Shown here in pieces: positions 34,628 through 43,251 of a DNA stretch of 64,000 nucleotides. The notes under the pieces were generated by a model. The model made no database searches. It saw only the letters and a program-made list of their open reading frames with translations, and was not told where the DNA came from. Location: NCBI RefSeq assembly GCF_900167135.1, contig NZ_FUWZ01000001.1:682001-746000 (forward strand), in the 5' to 3' direction. The translations under genes were made by a program, and so were the position numbers. Numbering within the stretch: position 1 is the stretch's first letter; every line of letters starts with the position of its first letter. This DNA is from Chitinophaga eiseniae. GTDB lineage: Bacteria > Bacteroidota > Bacteroidia > Chitinophagales > Chitinophagaceae.

Positions 34628-34696
34628 GGAGGTCGTTTGTAAGTAAAAAGATAAAAGAAACTACAAAAAGCCTCCCGCGAAAACGGGAGGTTTTTT
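34627..34696 (+). promoter_or_regulatory. First aromatic attenuator
   Basis: Terminator: CCTCCCG (34671-34677), 6-base loop, CGGGAGG (34684-34690), six T. Antiterminator: GGGAGG (34627-34632) pairs with CCTCCC (34671-34676). Both structures use the same strand, so they are exclusive. Confidence 0.85.
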
Positions 34697-34715
34697 AATT
34701 ATCAAAATATAGTAT

Positions 34716-34793
34716 ATGTCAAACCGTCACTTTAACACTTATTATTTTTATTACTTCTTTTTTGCGAAGAAGCAGGGGACTCGTTTGCAATAA
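34716..34793 (+). CDS. Second aromatic leader peptide (Phe/Tyr-rich)
   Basis: A 25-residue frame with the core FNTYYFYYFFF (residues 6-16): five Phe and four Tyr, no Trp. It starts only 20 bases after the first terminator T-run, so RNA polymerase must read through the first gate to reach it. It is followed by its own terminator at 34821. The two leaders in series would require both signals, or allow graded control, before pheA is read. Confidence 0.85.
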   Translation: MSNRHFNTYYFYYFFFAKKQGTRLQ

Positions 34794-34851
34794 AATACTT
34801 TACATAGGTAAAATAAAGCAAAGGGTCCCGGAGACGGGGCCCTTCTTGTTT
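34776..34851 (+). promoter_or_regulatory. Second aromatic attenuator
   Basis: Terminator stem: AAGGGTCCCG (34821-34830), GAGA loop, CGGGGCCCTT (34835-34844, one G-U), then a weaker T-rich tail (CTTGTTT). Antiterminator: GGGACTC (34776-34782) inside the leader peptide pairs with GGGTCCC (34823-34829), one wobble. The palindromic TAGTTGCT/AGCAACTA hairpin follows just downstream, before pheA. Confidence 0.75.
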
Positions 34852-34906
34852 CAAATAGCTAGTTGCTACAGCAACTATAAAACAATAAAAAATCAACTCC
34901 ATACAC

Positions 34907-35731
34907 ATGAAAATTGCCATACAAGGGTTTGAAGGTGCTTTCCACCAGATAGCTGCACAGAGTTTCTTCGGAAAACAGACCGATATTGAAGCCTGTGCCA
35001 CCTTTTCCGAGCTGGTGCGTAAGGTAAAACAGGACCCCGGCGTGGACGCCGGTATCATGGCCATCGAAAACTCCATCGCCGGCAGCATTTTACCGAACTA
35101 CAGCCTCCTCAAAAACTCCGGCCTGCATGTGACCGGTGAAGTATACCTGCAGATCAACCAGCACCTCATGGTGCTGCCCGGTCAGCAACTGGAAGATATC
35201 CGCGAGGTACATTCCCATCCCATGGCTCTTTTACAGTGTATCGATTTTCTTGAAAAACACCCGCACATCAAACTGGTGGAAACGGAGGATACTGCGCTCA
35301 GCGCCAAACACGTACGTCAGAAGAAACTGAAGAGCGTGGCTGCCATCGCCGGCAAACTGGCCGCTGAAATTTATGAGCTGGATATCATCGCGCCCAACAT
35401 CCAGACCAACAAAAACAATTATACCCGCTTTCTGGCGCTGTCCCGCACCGCCGCGCCTGTCGCCCCGGATGCGAATAAAGCCTCTGTTTATTTTCATACC
35501 AGCCACGAAAGAGGTACCCTCGCCAAAGTGCTGACGAAAATCGCAGACGCAGGTATCAACTTGTCCAAACTGCAGTCTTTTCCCATCCCGGCCAAAGAAT
35601 GGAACTATTACTTCCACGCCGATATGGAATTCGAAAATCCGGCACACTTCGAAAAAGCGCTCGGAAAAATAGCGGCGCTTACCGAAAACCTCAAAGTGCT
35701 GGGCATCTACAGAAAAGGCAAAACACATTAA
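34907..35731 (+). CDS. pheA: Prephenate dehydratase
   Basis: Converts prephenate to phenylpyruvate, the branch to phenylalanine. The 274-residue protein has the PDT domain (about 1-180, IQGFEGAFHQIAAQSFF; the catalytic TRF motif is in NNYTRFLALSR, about 168-178) and a C-terminal ACT domain (about 192-270). The usual ESRP effector motif of the ACT domain is replaced by LQSFP (about 222-226), so Phe feedback may differ. No chorismate mutase is fused here; that activity is on the DAHP synthase gene. First structural gene of the aromatic operon. Confidence 0.94.
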   Translation: MKIAIQGFEGAFHQIAAQSFFGKQTDIEACATFSELVRKVKQDPGVDAGIMAIENSIAGSILPNYSLLKNSGLHVTGEVYLQINQHLMVLPGQQLEDIREVHSHPMALLQCIDFLEKHPHIKLVETEDTALSAKHVRQKKLKSVAAIAGKLAAEIYELDIIAPNIQTNKNNYTRFLALSRTAAPVAPDANKASVYFHTSHERGTLAKVLTKIADAGINLSKLQSFPIPAKEWNYYFHADMEFENPAHFEKALGKIAALTENLKVLGIYRKGKTH

Positions 35732-35753
35732 TCAGTATTCAGAAATCAGGCAT

Positions 35754-36917
35754 ATGCAGATACAGGTTGCTAAAAGATTACAGGGAACAGAAGAATACTA
35801 TTTCTCCAAAAAACTGCGGGAAATAGACGAAATGAACCAAAACGGTCCCAAAGTGATTAATCTGGGTATAGGAAGCCCGGACCTGCCCCCGCACCCGTCC
35901 GTGGTGGAGGCGCTCCATGAACAGGCCGCCCTGCCCAATACACACGCCTACCAGGGGTACAAAGGTATCCCCGCGTTGCGTAAGGCGATGGCCGACTGGT
36001 ACCAGCGCTATTATGCGGTAACACTGCATCCGGACACGGAAGTGCTGCCCCTCATCGGTTCCAAGGAAGGTATCATGCACATCTGCATGACCTACCTCCA
36101 GGCGGGCGATGAAGCGCTGATCCCCAATCCGGGTTACCCTACCTACCGCTCTGCGGTCAACCTGAGCGGCGCCACCGTGGTAGATTATGACCTGGTAGCA
36201 GAAAACGGCTGGCTCCCCGATCTGGACGCACTGGCCCAAAAAGACCTGAGCCGGGTGAAAATCATGTGGGTCAACTATCCCCATATGCCTACCGGCGCAA
36301 AAGTGAACAAGGAGTTTGCCGCAAAGCTGATCGCTTTTGCCAAACAGCATCATATCCTGATCTGCCACGACAACCCGTACAGCTTTATCCTCAACGAACA
36401 GCCCGAAAGCCTGTTGCAGTTTGAAGGTGCACGCGATGTGGTGCTGGAACTCAACTCCCTCAGCAAATCTTCCAACATGGCCGGCTGGCGCGTTGGCATG
36501 CTGGTGGGAAAAGCCGAATGGATCGCCGATGTGCTCCGCTTTAAAAGCAATATGGACTCCGGTATGTTCCAGCCCCTGCAGATGGCCGCTGTAAAAGCAC
36601 TGCAACTGGGCCGCGAATGGTACGACGAGCTCAATAAAATATACCGCGCCCGCCGCGAAAAAGTATTCCGGCTGCTGGACCTGCTGCAATGCGTTTACGA
36701 TAAAAACCAGGTAGGCATGTTCGTATGGGCACACATCCCGGATACTATCGATAACGGCTACACGCTCAGCGATGAAGTACTGCAAAAAGCACGGGTATTC
36801 ATTACGCCCGGCGGTATTTTCGGAAGTAACGGTAACGGCTATGTCCGCGTAAGCCTCTGTCAGGATGAAAAGGTTTTCCAGGACGCCATTGACCGTATAA
36901 AAACTGCGATAAAATGA
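35754..36917 (+). CDS. Class I/II aminotransferase, probable aromatic
   Basis: PLP aminotransferase fold type I, 387 aa. The PLP lysine is Lys238 in SLSKSSNMAGWRVG, with NPGYPTYR (about 125-132) and NYPHMPTGA (about 174-182) in the family positions. The gene lies between pheA and tyrA and overlaps tyrA by 4 bp, so it most likely makes Phe or Tyr from the keto acids (or uses prephenate, giving arogenate). Sequence alone cannot exclude aspartate or LL-diaminopimelate-type relatives, which share its length and fold. Confidence 0.88.
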   Translation: MQIQVAKRLQGTEEYYFSKKLREIDEMNQNGPKVINLGIGSPDLPPHPSVVEALHEQAALPNTHAYQGYKGIPALRKAMADWYQRYYAVTLHPDTEVLPLIGSKEGIMHICMTYLQAGDEALIPNPGYPTYRSAVNLSGATVVDYDLVAENGWLPDLDALAQKDLSRVKIMWVNYPHMPTGAKVNKEFAAKLIAFAKQHHILICHDNPYSFILNEQPESLLQFEGARDVVLELNSLSKSSNMAGWRVGMLVGKAEWIADVLRFKSNMDSGMFQPLQMAAVKALQLGREWYDELNKIYRARREKVFRLLDLLQCVYDKNQVGMFVWAHIPDTIDNGYTLSDEVLQKARVFITPGGIFGSNGNGYVRVSLCQDEKVFQDAIDRIKTAIK

Positions 36918-37756
36918 TTGTAACGATAATAGGCACAGGCCTGATCGGCGGCTCGCTGGCCATCACCCTCCGGGAAAAAGGAGTGGCCGAGAAGATCATC
37001 GGCGTGGACCAGCAGGAAGAACATCTGCAAAAAGCCAAAGCGCTCAACATCATCGATGAAGGCATGCCGCTCAACGATGCGCTGCAATGCTCCGACCTCG
37101 TGATACTGGCCATCCCCGTAGATGCAGTACTGCAGGTGCTGCCCACCCTGATGGACAAAGTACGCCCCAACCAGGTGATCATGGACGTAGGGTCCACCAA
37201 AGAAAAAATATTGCAACTCGTTGCCGGTCATCCCAACCGCGGCCGCTTTGTGGCGGCCCACCCGATGGCCGGCACCGAGTATTCCGGTCCCGATGCCGCT
37301 ATACGCAACCTCTTCACCCACAAAACCATGGTGCTCTGCGATGTGAAAAACAGCGATGAAGACGCTCTCGAAATGGTGGAAGACATGGTAGACAAACTGC
37401 AAATGCGTACCGTATATATGAATGGCCAGGAGCATGACCTGCACACGGCCTACGTGTCGCATATCTCCCACATCACCTCTTTTGCGCTGGCGCTCACCGT
37501 ACTCAAAAAAGAAAAAGAGTCCGGCCGCATCTTTGAACTCGCCAGCGGCGGTTTCGAATCTACCGTGCGCCTCGCCAAAAGTTCGCCGGACATGTGGGTG
37601 CCCATCTTCAAACACAACCGCGGCAACGTGCTCGATGTGCTCGATGAACACATCCACCAGCTGCAACAGATGAAGTCACTGCTCGAAAACGAAGACTATG
37701 ACGCCTTCTACAAACTGATCCAGAAATCAAACAAAATCAGGAAAATCCTGAAATAA
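36914..37756 (+). CDS. tyrA: Prephenate dehydrogenase
   Basis: Oxidative decarboxylation of prephenate (or arogenate) on the way to tyrosine. The 280-residue protein begins with the nucleotide-binding IIGTGLIGGSLAITLREKG (about 5-23), then DVGSTKEKI (about 95-103) and the conserved AAHPMAGTEYSGPDAA (about 115-130). The C-terminal helical domain has HISHITSFALA. No ACT domain is present at the C-terminus. Start ATG overlaps the aminotransferase stop by 4 bp (ATGA), indicating coupled translation. Confidence 0.94.
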   Translation: MIVTIIGTGLIGGSLAITLREKGVAEKIIGVDQQEEHLQKAKALNIIDEGMPLNDALQCSDLVILAIPVDAVLQVLPTLMDKVRPNQVIMDVGSTKEKILQLVAGHPNRGRFVAAHPMAGTEYSGPDAAIRNLFTHKTMVLCDVKNSDEDALEMVEDMVDKLQMRTVYMNGQEHDLHTAYVSHISHITSFALALTVLKKEKESGRIFELASGGFESTVRLAKSSPDMWVPIFKHNRGNVLDVLDEHIHQLQQMKSLLENEDYDAFYKLIQKSNKIRKILK

Positions 37757-37791
37757 ACATAAATTCTAACAATCTACTTAACTTCAATACT

Positions 37792-38895
37792 ATGGTACAG
37801 ACAATGGAAGAAATATTATCCAAAACCAAATTCTCAGATCCTTCATCTGATAAAAAGCCGTTGATCATCTCCGGCCCCTGCAGCGCTGAAACAGAAGAGC
37901 AGGTTTTAGCTACCGCGTTGGCATTACAAAAAACCGGTAAAGTGGACGTATTGCGCGCCGGCATCTGGAAACCCCGCACCCGTCCGGGTTCTTTCGAAGG
38001 CATCGGCACTAAAGGCCTCGCATGGCTGCAGAAAGCCCGCGAACTGACCGGCCTGCCGCTGGCAGTGGAAGTGGCAACCGCTAAACAGGTGGAAGACGCG
38101 CTGCACTTTGGTGTGGATATCCTGTGGGTAGGAGCCCGGACCACAGTAAACCCCTTCTCTGTACAGGAAGTGGCAGACGCACTGAAAGGTGTGGACACCA
38201 CCGTACTGATCAAAAACCCGATCAACCCCGACCTGGAACTGTGGATCGGCGCCGTGGAAAGAATCCAGAAAGCAGGCATCAGCAAAGTAGGCCTCATTCA
38301 CCGCGGTTTCTCCAGCTACGGTAACACCCAATACCGCAATGCGCCCATGTGGCACCTCGCTATCGAGCTGAAACGCCGTATGCCTGAACTGCCCATGATC
38401 TGCGACCCCAGCCACATCTCCGGCCGCCGCGATATCCTGCAGGAAGTTTCCCAGGAAGCGATCGACCTGGACTACGATGGCCTGATGCTCGAAACTCACG
38501 TAGACCCGGACAACGCCTGGAGCGACGCCAAACAACAGGTAACTCCTGAGAAACTGGCTGAACTGCTCGACGGTATCGTTTGGAGAAGAGAACACACCGA
38601 TAAAAAAGATTTTAACACCGCCCTCGAAAAACTGCGTGCGCAGATCAACCAGGTGGATGACGAAATCATGCTGCTGCTCGGCAACCGTATGAAAATCGCT
38701 GAGAAAATCGGCATGTACAAAAAAGAAAATAATATCACCATCCTGCAAACCAACCGCTGGAATGAAATCCTGGACCGCAACATCGCGAAAGGCGAGAAAC
38801 TGGGCCTGACAAAAGAATTCATCCTGAAATACTTCGACGCGGTGCACCTGGAATCCATCAACCGCCAGAACAGGGTGATGAACGAAGAAAAATAA
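37792..38895 (+). CDS. Bifunctional DAHP synthase / chorismate mutase
   Basis: Catalyses both the first step of the shikimate pathway and chorismate to prephenate. 367 aa. The N-terminal DAHP synthase domain (about 15-260, class I-beta type resembling KDO8P synthase) shows ISGPCSAETEEQV, RAGIWKPRTRPGSFEG, and CDPSHISGRRDI. The C-terminal AroQ-type chorismate mutase (about 270-360) begins ALEKLRAQINQVDDEIMLLLGNRMKIAEKIG. In the reverse order of Bacillus AroA(G), where mutase comes first. It supplies chorismate mutase activity for the pheA and tyrA products. Confidence 0.94.
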   Translation: MVQTMEEILSKTKFSDPSSDKKPLIISGPCSAETEEQVLATALALQKTGKVDVLRAGIWKPRTRPGSFEGIGTKGLAWLQKARELTGLPLAVEVATAKQVEDALHFGVDILWVGARTTVNPFSVQEVADALKGVDTTVLIKNPINPDLELWIGAVERIQKAGISKVGLIHRGFSSYGNTQYRNAPMWHLAIELKRRMPELPMICDPSHISGRRDILQEVSQEAIDLDYDGLMLETHVDPDNAWSDAKQQVTPEKLAELLDGIVWRREHTDKKDFNTALEKLRAQINQVDDEIMLLLGNRMKIAEKIGMYKKENNITILQTNRWNEILDRNIAKGEKLGLTKEFILKYFDAVHLESINRQNRVMNEEK

Positions 38896-38928
38896 ACAGC
38901 ATCATTGGCTGATCGCTAAAATCAATGA

Positions 38929-39954
38929 ATGAAAAAGCTAACCAATAATTTTCAGCAGCAGGCAACGACCTATTTCATGGGAGAAAGCCTGCTGCAGTTG
39001 GGAAACCATGTAGACCGGAACCGGTCGGTGCTCGTGATCGATGAAAATGTGGAAAGACTGCACGGCCATCACCTGCACGACTGGAAAAAAATCGTAGTGC
39101 CTGCCGGCGAAGAAGTGAAAAACATGGCTACCGTGGAACTGGTCATCGACGGACTGGTAGCCCATGAGGCCGACCGCAAAACCACCCTTATCGGTATCGG
39201 CGGCGGCATGATCACCGACGTGGCAGGTTTCGCAGCCAGCATTTATATGAGAGGCATTCCCTTCGGGTTTGTTCCCTCCACGCTGCTGGCACAGGTAGAT
39301 GCTTCCATCGGCGGCAAAAACGGGGTCAGTCATGGTAAACACAAAAACCTGCTGGGCACTATCCGTCAGCCGGAATTCATCCTCTTCGACTACGCGCTGC
39401 CCCTCACCATGCCCGCAGAAGAGTGGCACAACGGCTTCGCAGAGATCATCAAATATGCCTGCATCATGGATGCCGAACTGTTTGATTATCTCGAAGTTAA
39501 CCGGGAAAAAGCGCTGGCGAGAGATGTAGCGGTACTGGAATACCTGGTGGAAAAATCAGTGGCTGCCAAAACCAAAGTAGTACTGGAAGATGAGTTCGAA
39601 AACGGCCCGCGCCGCTGGCTCAACTTCGGTCACACGCTGGGACATGCCGTTGAAAAACTGGAGCATATCGCACACGGTAAAGCAGTGGCCATCGGTATGG
39701 TAGCTGCGGCACGTTTCTCCGAACAACTGATGGGCTTCTCCAACGATCAGACCCTGCGGCTGATAAAACTGATCACCGATTATCAGTTGCCGGTAGCTTT
39801 TACCTCCGACAAAGCAGCCGTGTTTGATATCTTTAAGCTGGACAAAAAACGGGAAAAAGACGCCATCCATTTTGTGCTGCTGGAGAAAATAGGGAAAGCC
39901 ACCACCATGCCTGTTCCTATCACAGATCTGCAACTGCTGCTGCAGGCGTTGTAA
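38929..39954 (+). CDS. aroB: 3-Dehydroquinate synthase
   Basis: Second step of the shikimate pathway: cyclises DAHP to 3-dehydroquinate with NAD and a metal. The 341-residue protein has the nucleotide-binding IGIGGGMITDVAGFAASIYMRG in pieces at about 85-106, the QVDASIGGKNGVSHGKHKNLLG loop, and the metal-binding HTLGHAVEKL (about 237-246). Usual family length. It follows the DAHP synthase gene by 33 bp. Confidence 0.95.
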   Translation: MKKLTNNFQQQATTYFMGESLLQLGNHVDRNRSVLVIDENVERLHGHHLHDWKKIVVPAGEEVKNMATVELVIDGLVAHEADRKTTLIGIGGGMITDVAGFAASIYMRGIPFGFVPSTLLAQVDASIGGKNGVSHGKHKNLLGTIRQPEFILFDYALPLTMPAEEWHNGFAEIIKYACIMDAELFDYLEVNREKALARDVAVLEYLVEKSVAAKTKVVLEDEFENGPRRWLNFGHTLGHAVEKLEHIAHGKAVAIGMVAAARFSEQLMGFSNDQTLRLIKLITDYQLPVAFTSDKAAVFDIFKLDKKREKDAIHFVLLEKIGKATTMPVPITDLQLLLQAL

Positions 39955-39992
39955 TTATTTTCTAAACATCTAAAGGCGGACGACACATATAT

Positions 39993-41261
39993 ATGCAAGT
40001 AACTGTATCACCCGGCATCGTTAAAGGCACCGTTACGGCCAATCCTTCCAAAAGCGCCATGCAACGCGCCGTAGCCGCTGCGCTGCTGGCCAATGGCACG
40101 ACTATTATCCGTAACCCCGGCCTGAGCAACGATTGCCTGGCAGCGCTCGAGGTAGCGGAAAACCTCGGCGCCAGAATAAAAAGGGGAGATGATCATTTTG
40201 AAATCACCAGTCAGGGCGTAAAACCGTTTTACGACGAAATCAACTGCGGAGAATCCGGCCTCGGTATCCGTATGTTTACGCCCATCGCTGCGCTGGCTTC
40301 CATTCCGATCACCATCGTTGGGCATGGCAGCCTCACTACCCGCCCCATGCACTTCTTCGAAGAAGTGCTGCCACAGCTGGACGTGAAATGCACCACCCAG
40401 GACGGTAAACTACCCCTGCATATACAGGGCCCGCTGCAACCGAAAAATATCACTATCGACGGCTCGCTCAGTTCCCAGTTCCTCACCGGCCTGCTGATGG
40501 CCTACGGCGCCGCAGCGGAAGAGGTGACCATCACCGTAAAAGATCTTAAAAGCAAACCTTACATCGCGTTAACCCTGCACCTGATGGAACACTTCGGGGT
40601 AAAGGTGGAAGAACAGGACTTCGAGCAGTTCCGTTTCGGTAAAAAACAAGCTTATAACGCTACCGACTATACGGTGGAGGGCGACTGGAGCGGGGCCGCG
40701 TTTCTGCTGGTAGCCGCCGCTGTAGCCGGTAATGCTGAAGTACAGCACCTCAATACCGCCTCCGCCCAGTCGGACAAGGCGATCCTCGAAGCGCTGGAAA
40801 AGGCCGGCACCCACATCCTGCCGGGTGTCTTCACCGTAAATATTCAGAAGAACGGGCTCAATGCCTTCGAAATAGATGCCACCGACTGTCCGGACCTGTT
40901 TCCGCCGCTCGTAGCGCTGGCAGCTAACTGTAACGGCACTACGAAAATAAAAGGCGTGAGCCGCCTCGCTCACAAAGAAAGCGACCGTGGCCTCACCTTG
41001 CAGGAAGAATTCGGCAAAATGGGCATCCGCATAGACCTCGAGGGAGACATCATGCTGGTGCATGGTGGTACCGGCATCAAAGGCGCGCACGTACATTCCC
41101 ATAACGACCACCGCATCGCCATGGCCTGCGCCGTAGCAGCCCTCACGGCTGATGGTCCGGTGACGATCGAAAATGCAGAAGCGGTAAACAAATCGTATCC
41201 TGAATTCTACGACCATCTGCAGCTGCTGGGCGGTCAGGTAGCCGTAGCTGCCAACAGCTAA
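39993..41261 (+). CDS. aroA: 3-Phosphoshikimate 1-carboxyvinyltransferase (EPSP synthase)
   Basis: Adds enolpyruvyl from PEP to shikimate-3-phosphate. 422 aa with the two inside-out barrel domains. Clear motifs are SKSAMQRAVAAALLA (about 11-25), CGESGLGIRMFTPIAA (about 84-99), LSSQFLTGLLMAYGAA (about 153-168) and NDHRIAMA near the C-terminus (about 370-377). The motif around residues 88-95 differs from the class I LGNAGTA pattern, placing it near the class II-like or divergent bacterial enzymes. It follows aroB after 38 bp. Confidence 0.93.
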   Translation: MQVTVSPGIVKGTVTANPSKSAMQRAVAAALLANGTTIIRNPGLSNDCLAALEVAENLGARIKRGDDHFEITSQGVKPFYDEINCGESGLGIRMFTPIAALASIPITIVGHGSLTTRPMHFFEEVLPQLDVKCTTQDGKLPLHIQGPLQPKNITIDGSLSSQFLTGLLMAYGAAAEEVTITVKDLKSKPYIALTLHLMEHFGVKVEEQDFEQFRFGKKQAYNATDYTVEGDWSGAAFLLVAAAVAGNAEVQHLNTASAQSDKAILEALEKAGTHILPGVFTVNIQKNGLNAFEIDATDCPDLFPPLVALAANCNGTTKIKGVSRLAHKESDRGLTLQEEFGKMGIRIDLEGDIMLVHGGTGIKGAHVHSHNDHRIAMACAVAALTADGPVTIENAEAVNKSYPEFYDHLQLLGGQVAVAANS

Positions 41262-41298
41262 CGGCATCCTTTTTTATTCAATCTTAAATCATCAGTGT

Positions 41299-42297
41299 GT
41301 GAACAGTTTTGGCAGATTATTCAGGGTGAATGTTTTCGGAGAATCCCACGGCGCCAGCGTAGGGGTTAACATCGACGGCGTACCGGCAGGTATGCCGCTC
41401 AGACAGGAAGACTTCCTGCACGACCTGGAACGGCGCAAAGGCGGCTCCAGAGGCACTACCCCCCGCAAGGAGGAAGACCTGCCCTTTATCAAGTCAGGCG
41501 TATTCAACGATCATACTACCGGCGCACCGGTCACCATCCTCTTTGAAAATAACAACACCCGCAGCACAGACTATGAGAAGCTGCGTGAGTTCCCGCGGCC
41601 CGGTCATGCTGACTTTGTGGCGACCCATAAATATGGGGGCTTTGAAGACTACCGCGGCGGCGGCCACTTCAGCGGCAGGCTTACGCTCAACCTCGTAGCG
41701 GCAGGTGTCATCGCCAAAAAGATCCTGGGTGACAGCATCCAGGTTAAAGCCACCATCACGGAAGTAGGCGGTTACGCCAATCCGGAAGAAGGCCTGGAAG
41801 CAGCCATCGCCGCTAAAGACTCTGTCGGCGGTATTGTGGAATGTGTGGTAGACGGGCTGCCCATCGGCCTCGGTGAACCGTTCTTCGATTCGCTGGAGTC
41901 CAGCCTGGCCCATGCTGTATTTGCGATCCCCGCAGTAAAGGGAATTGAATTCGGCGCCGGCTTCGCCGCTGCTAAAATGAAAGGACTGGAACATAACGAT
42001 CCTATCCTGGACACTACCGGAAAAACAGCTACCAACAACGCCGGCGGCGTGGTAGGCGGTATTACCAACGGCAACCCGCTGGTGTTCCGTATCGCTGTCA
42101 AACCCACGTCCAGCACGCCCAAAGAACAACAAACGCTGAACATCGCCAGCGGACAGGTGGAAACTTTCAGCGTGAAAGGCCGCCACGACCTCTGCATCGC
42201 ACTGCGGGTACCGGTGGTACTGGAAGCCGTGACAGCTATGGTACTGGCTGACTTTATGCTGCTGGAACAGCTGCGCCCGAGAGTATATAAATCATAG
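41299..42297 (+). CDS. aroC: Chorismate synthase
   Basis: Final common step, EPSP to chorismate, with reduced FMN. The start is GTG (41299), giving the family N-terminus MNSFGRLFRVNVFGESHGASVG. The 332-residue protein also has the RRKGGSRGTTPRKE region and NNAGGVVGGITNG (about 240-252). It is shorter than many family members (about 350-390), mostly at the C-terminus. Last gene of the aromatic operon; the convergent FKBP gene shares a two-way terminator. aroD, aroE and aroK are not in the window. Confidence 0.94.
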   Translation: MNSFGRLFRVNVFGESHGASVGVNIDGVPAGMPLRQEDFLHDLERRKGGSRGTTPRKEEDLPFIKSGVFNDHTTGAPVTILFENNNTRSTDYEKLREFPRPGHADFVATHKYGGFEDYRGGGHFSGRLTLNLVAAGVIAKKILGDSIQVKATITEVGGYANPEEGLEAAIAAKDSVGGIVECVVDGLPIGLGEPFFDSLESSLAHAVFAIPAVKGIEFGAGFAAAKMKGLEHNDPILDTTGKTATNNAGGVVGGITNGNPLVFRIAVKPTSSTPKEQQTLNIASGQVETFSVKGRHDLCIALRVPVVLEAVTAMVLADFMLLEQLRPRVYKS

Positions 42298-42317
42298 GAA
42301 GACCTGGCAAAAAACAT

Positions 42318-42350
42318 AAAAAAGCATCCTGTCAAACAGGATGCTTTTTT
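42318..42350. terminator. Bidirectional terminator, aroC / FKBP
   Basis: AAAAAAGCATCCTG (42318-42331), loop TCAAA, CAGGATGC and six T (42337-42350). Confidence 0.9.
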
Positions 42351-42369
42351 ATTGGTGGCAATGCCGTTA

Positions 42370-43089
42370 TTATTTTACGATGTCGAGCAGCTCCACATCA
42401 AACACCAGCGCACTGCCGGGGCCGATTTTCGGACCAGCGCCGCGGTCGCCGTAGGCCAGGTCTGAAGGAATGAAGAGACGCCATTTGGAACCTACCGGCA
42501 TCAGCTGCAGGGCTTCTGTCCAGCCTCTGATCACGCCGCTCACCGGGAAGGAAATAGGCTCGCCTCTGTCTACAGAGCTGTCGAATACGGTACCATCGAT
42601 GAGTGTACCATGATAGTGTGTTTTCACCTTATCGTTGATGGTAGGTTTGGGCCCGGTGCCTTCTTTCAGGATCTGGTACTGCAGGCCGCTGGGGAGGGTT
42701 ACCACGCCCGGTTTGGCTTTGTTTTCTGCCAGGAATTTATCGCTGGCTTCGCGGTTTTTAGCCACTTTTTCCGCTTTCAGTTGCTGAAGGTAATTGCTAA
42801 TGCTCATCTCACTCTGGTCTTTTGATAATGTTAATGTTTTATTGGTCAGCATGTCCTGGATGGCTTTGGCCAGCAGGGTCGTGTTGACATTCGTTAAGCC
42901 CTGTGCTTTCAGGTTCTCGGCAATGTTGACGCCGATGCCATAGCTCAGGGAATCCATCCTGTTTTTCAGTAAAGCAGGTTTTGCAGCGGTATGGGACACC
43001 GGTTTGGCCTTGGGCACGGGTTTTTTCTGGCTGAAGCCCTGCAGGCCCAGCAAACCCAATACACCGGTAAAAATGTATTTTTTGTACAT
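42370..43089 (-). CDS. Exported FKBP-type peptidyl-prolyl isomerase
   Basis: Speeds cis-trans isomerisation of proline bonds in envelope proteins. The 239-residue product has a signal peptide (about 1-21, ending GFSQ), a basic Pro/Lys linker (KKPVPKAKPV), an N-terminal helical FKBP_N domain (about 45-125) and the FKBP domain (about 145-239). The FKBP part contains KVKTHYHGTLIDGTVFDSSVDRGEP and GWTEALQLMPVGSKWRLFIPSDLAYG. Usual MIP/FkpA-like layout. Confidence 0.93.
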   Translation of the reverse strand: MYKKYIFTGVLGLLGLQGFSQKKPVPKAKPVSHTAAKPALLKNRMDSLSYGIGVNIAENLKAQGLTNVNTTLLAKAIQDMLTNKTLTLSKDQSEMSISNYLQQLKAEKVAKNREASDKFLAENKAKPGVVTLPSGLQYQILKEGTGPKPTINDKVKTHYHGTLIDGTVFDSSVDRGEPISFPVSGVIRGWTEALQLMPVGSKWRLFIPSDLAYGDRGAGPKIGPGSALVFDVELLDIVK

Positions 43090-43251
43090 AAATTTGTGGT
43101 TGTCAATAACTTTGATACAAATAAGGGTTTATTAAAGCCTTCGCAAGTTAAGGAATTAACTTTTTACAAGCATGGTTGCTCTGGTACAACAAAAGGGAGA
43201 CTTGCTTTGTTGGCGTAAAAATAAAACCGCATGTTAACCGTTCAGACGTCT

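Noticed and set aside
36131..36138. Further GGGTTACC copy, a possible ECF promoter
   Set aside because: It lies inside the aminotransferase coding sequence (NPGYPTY) with no TATWAAG 16 bases on.
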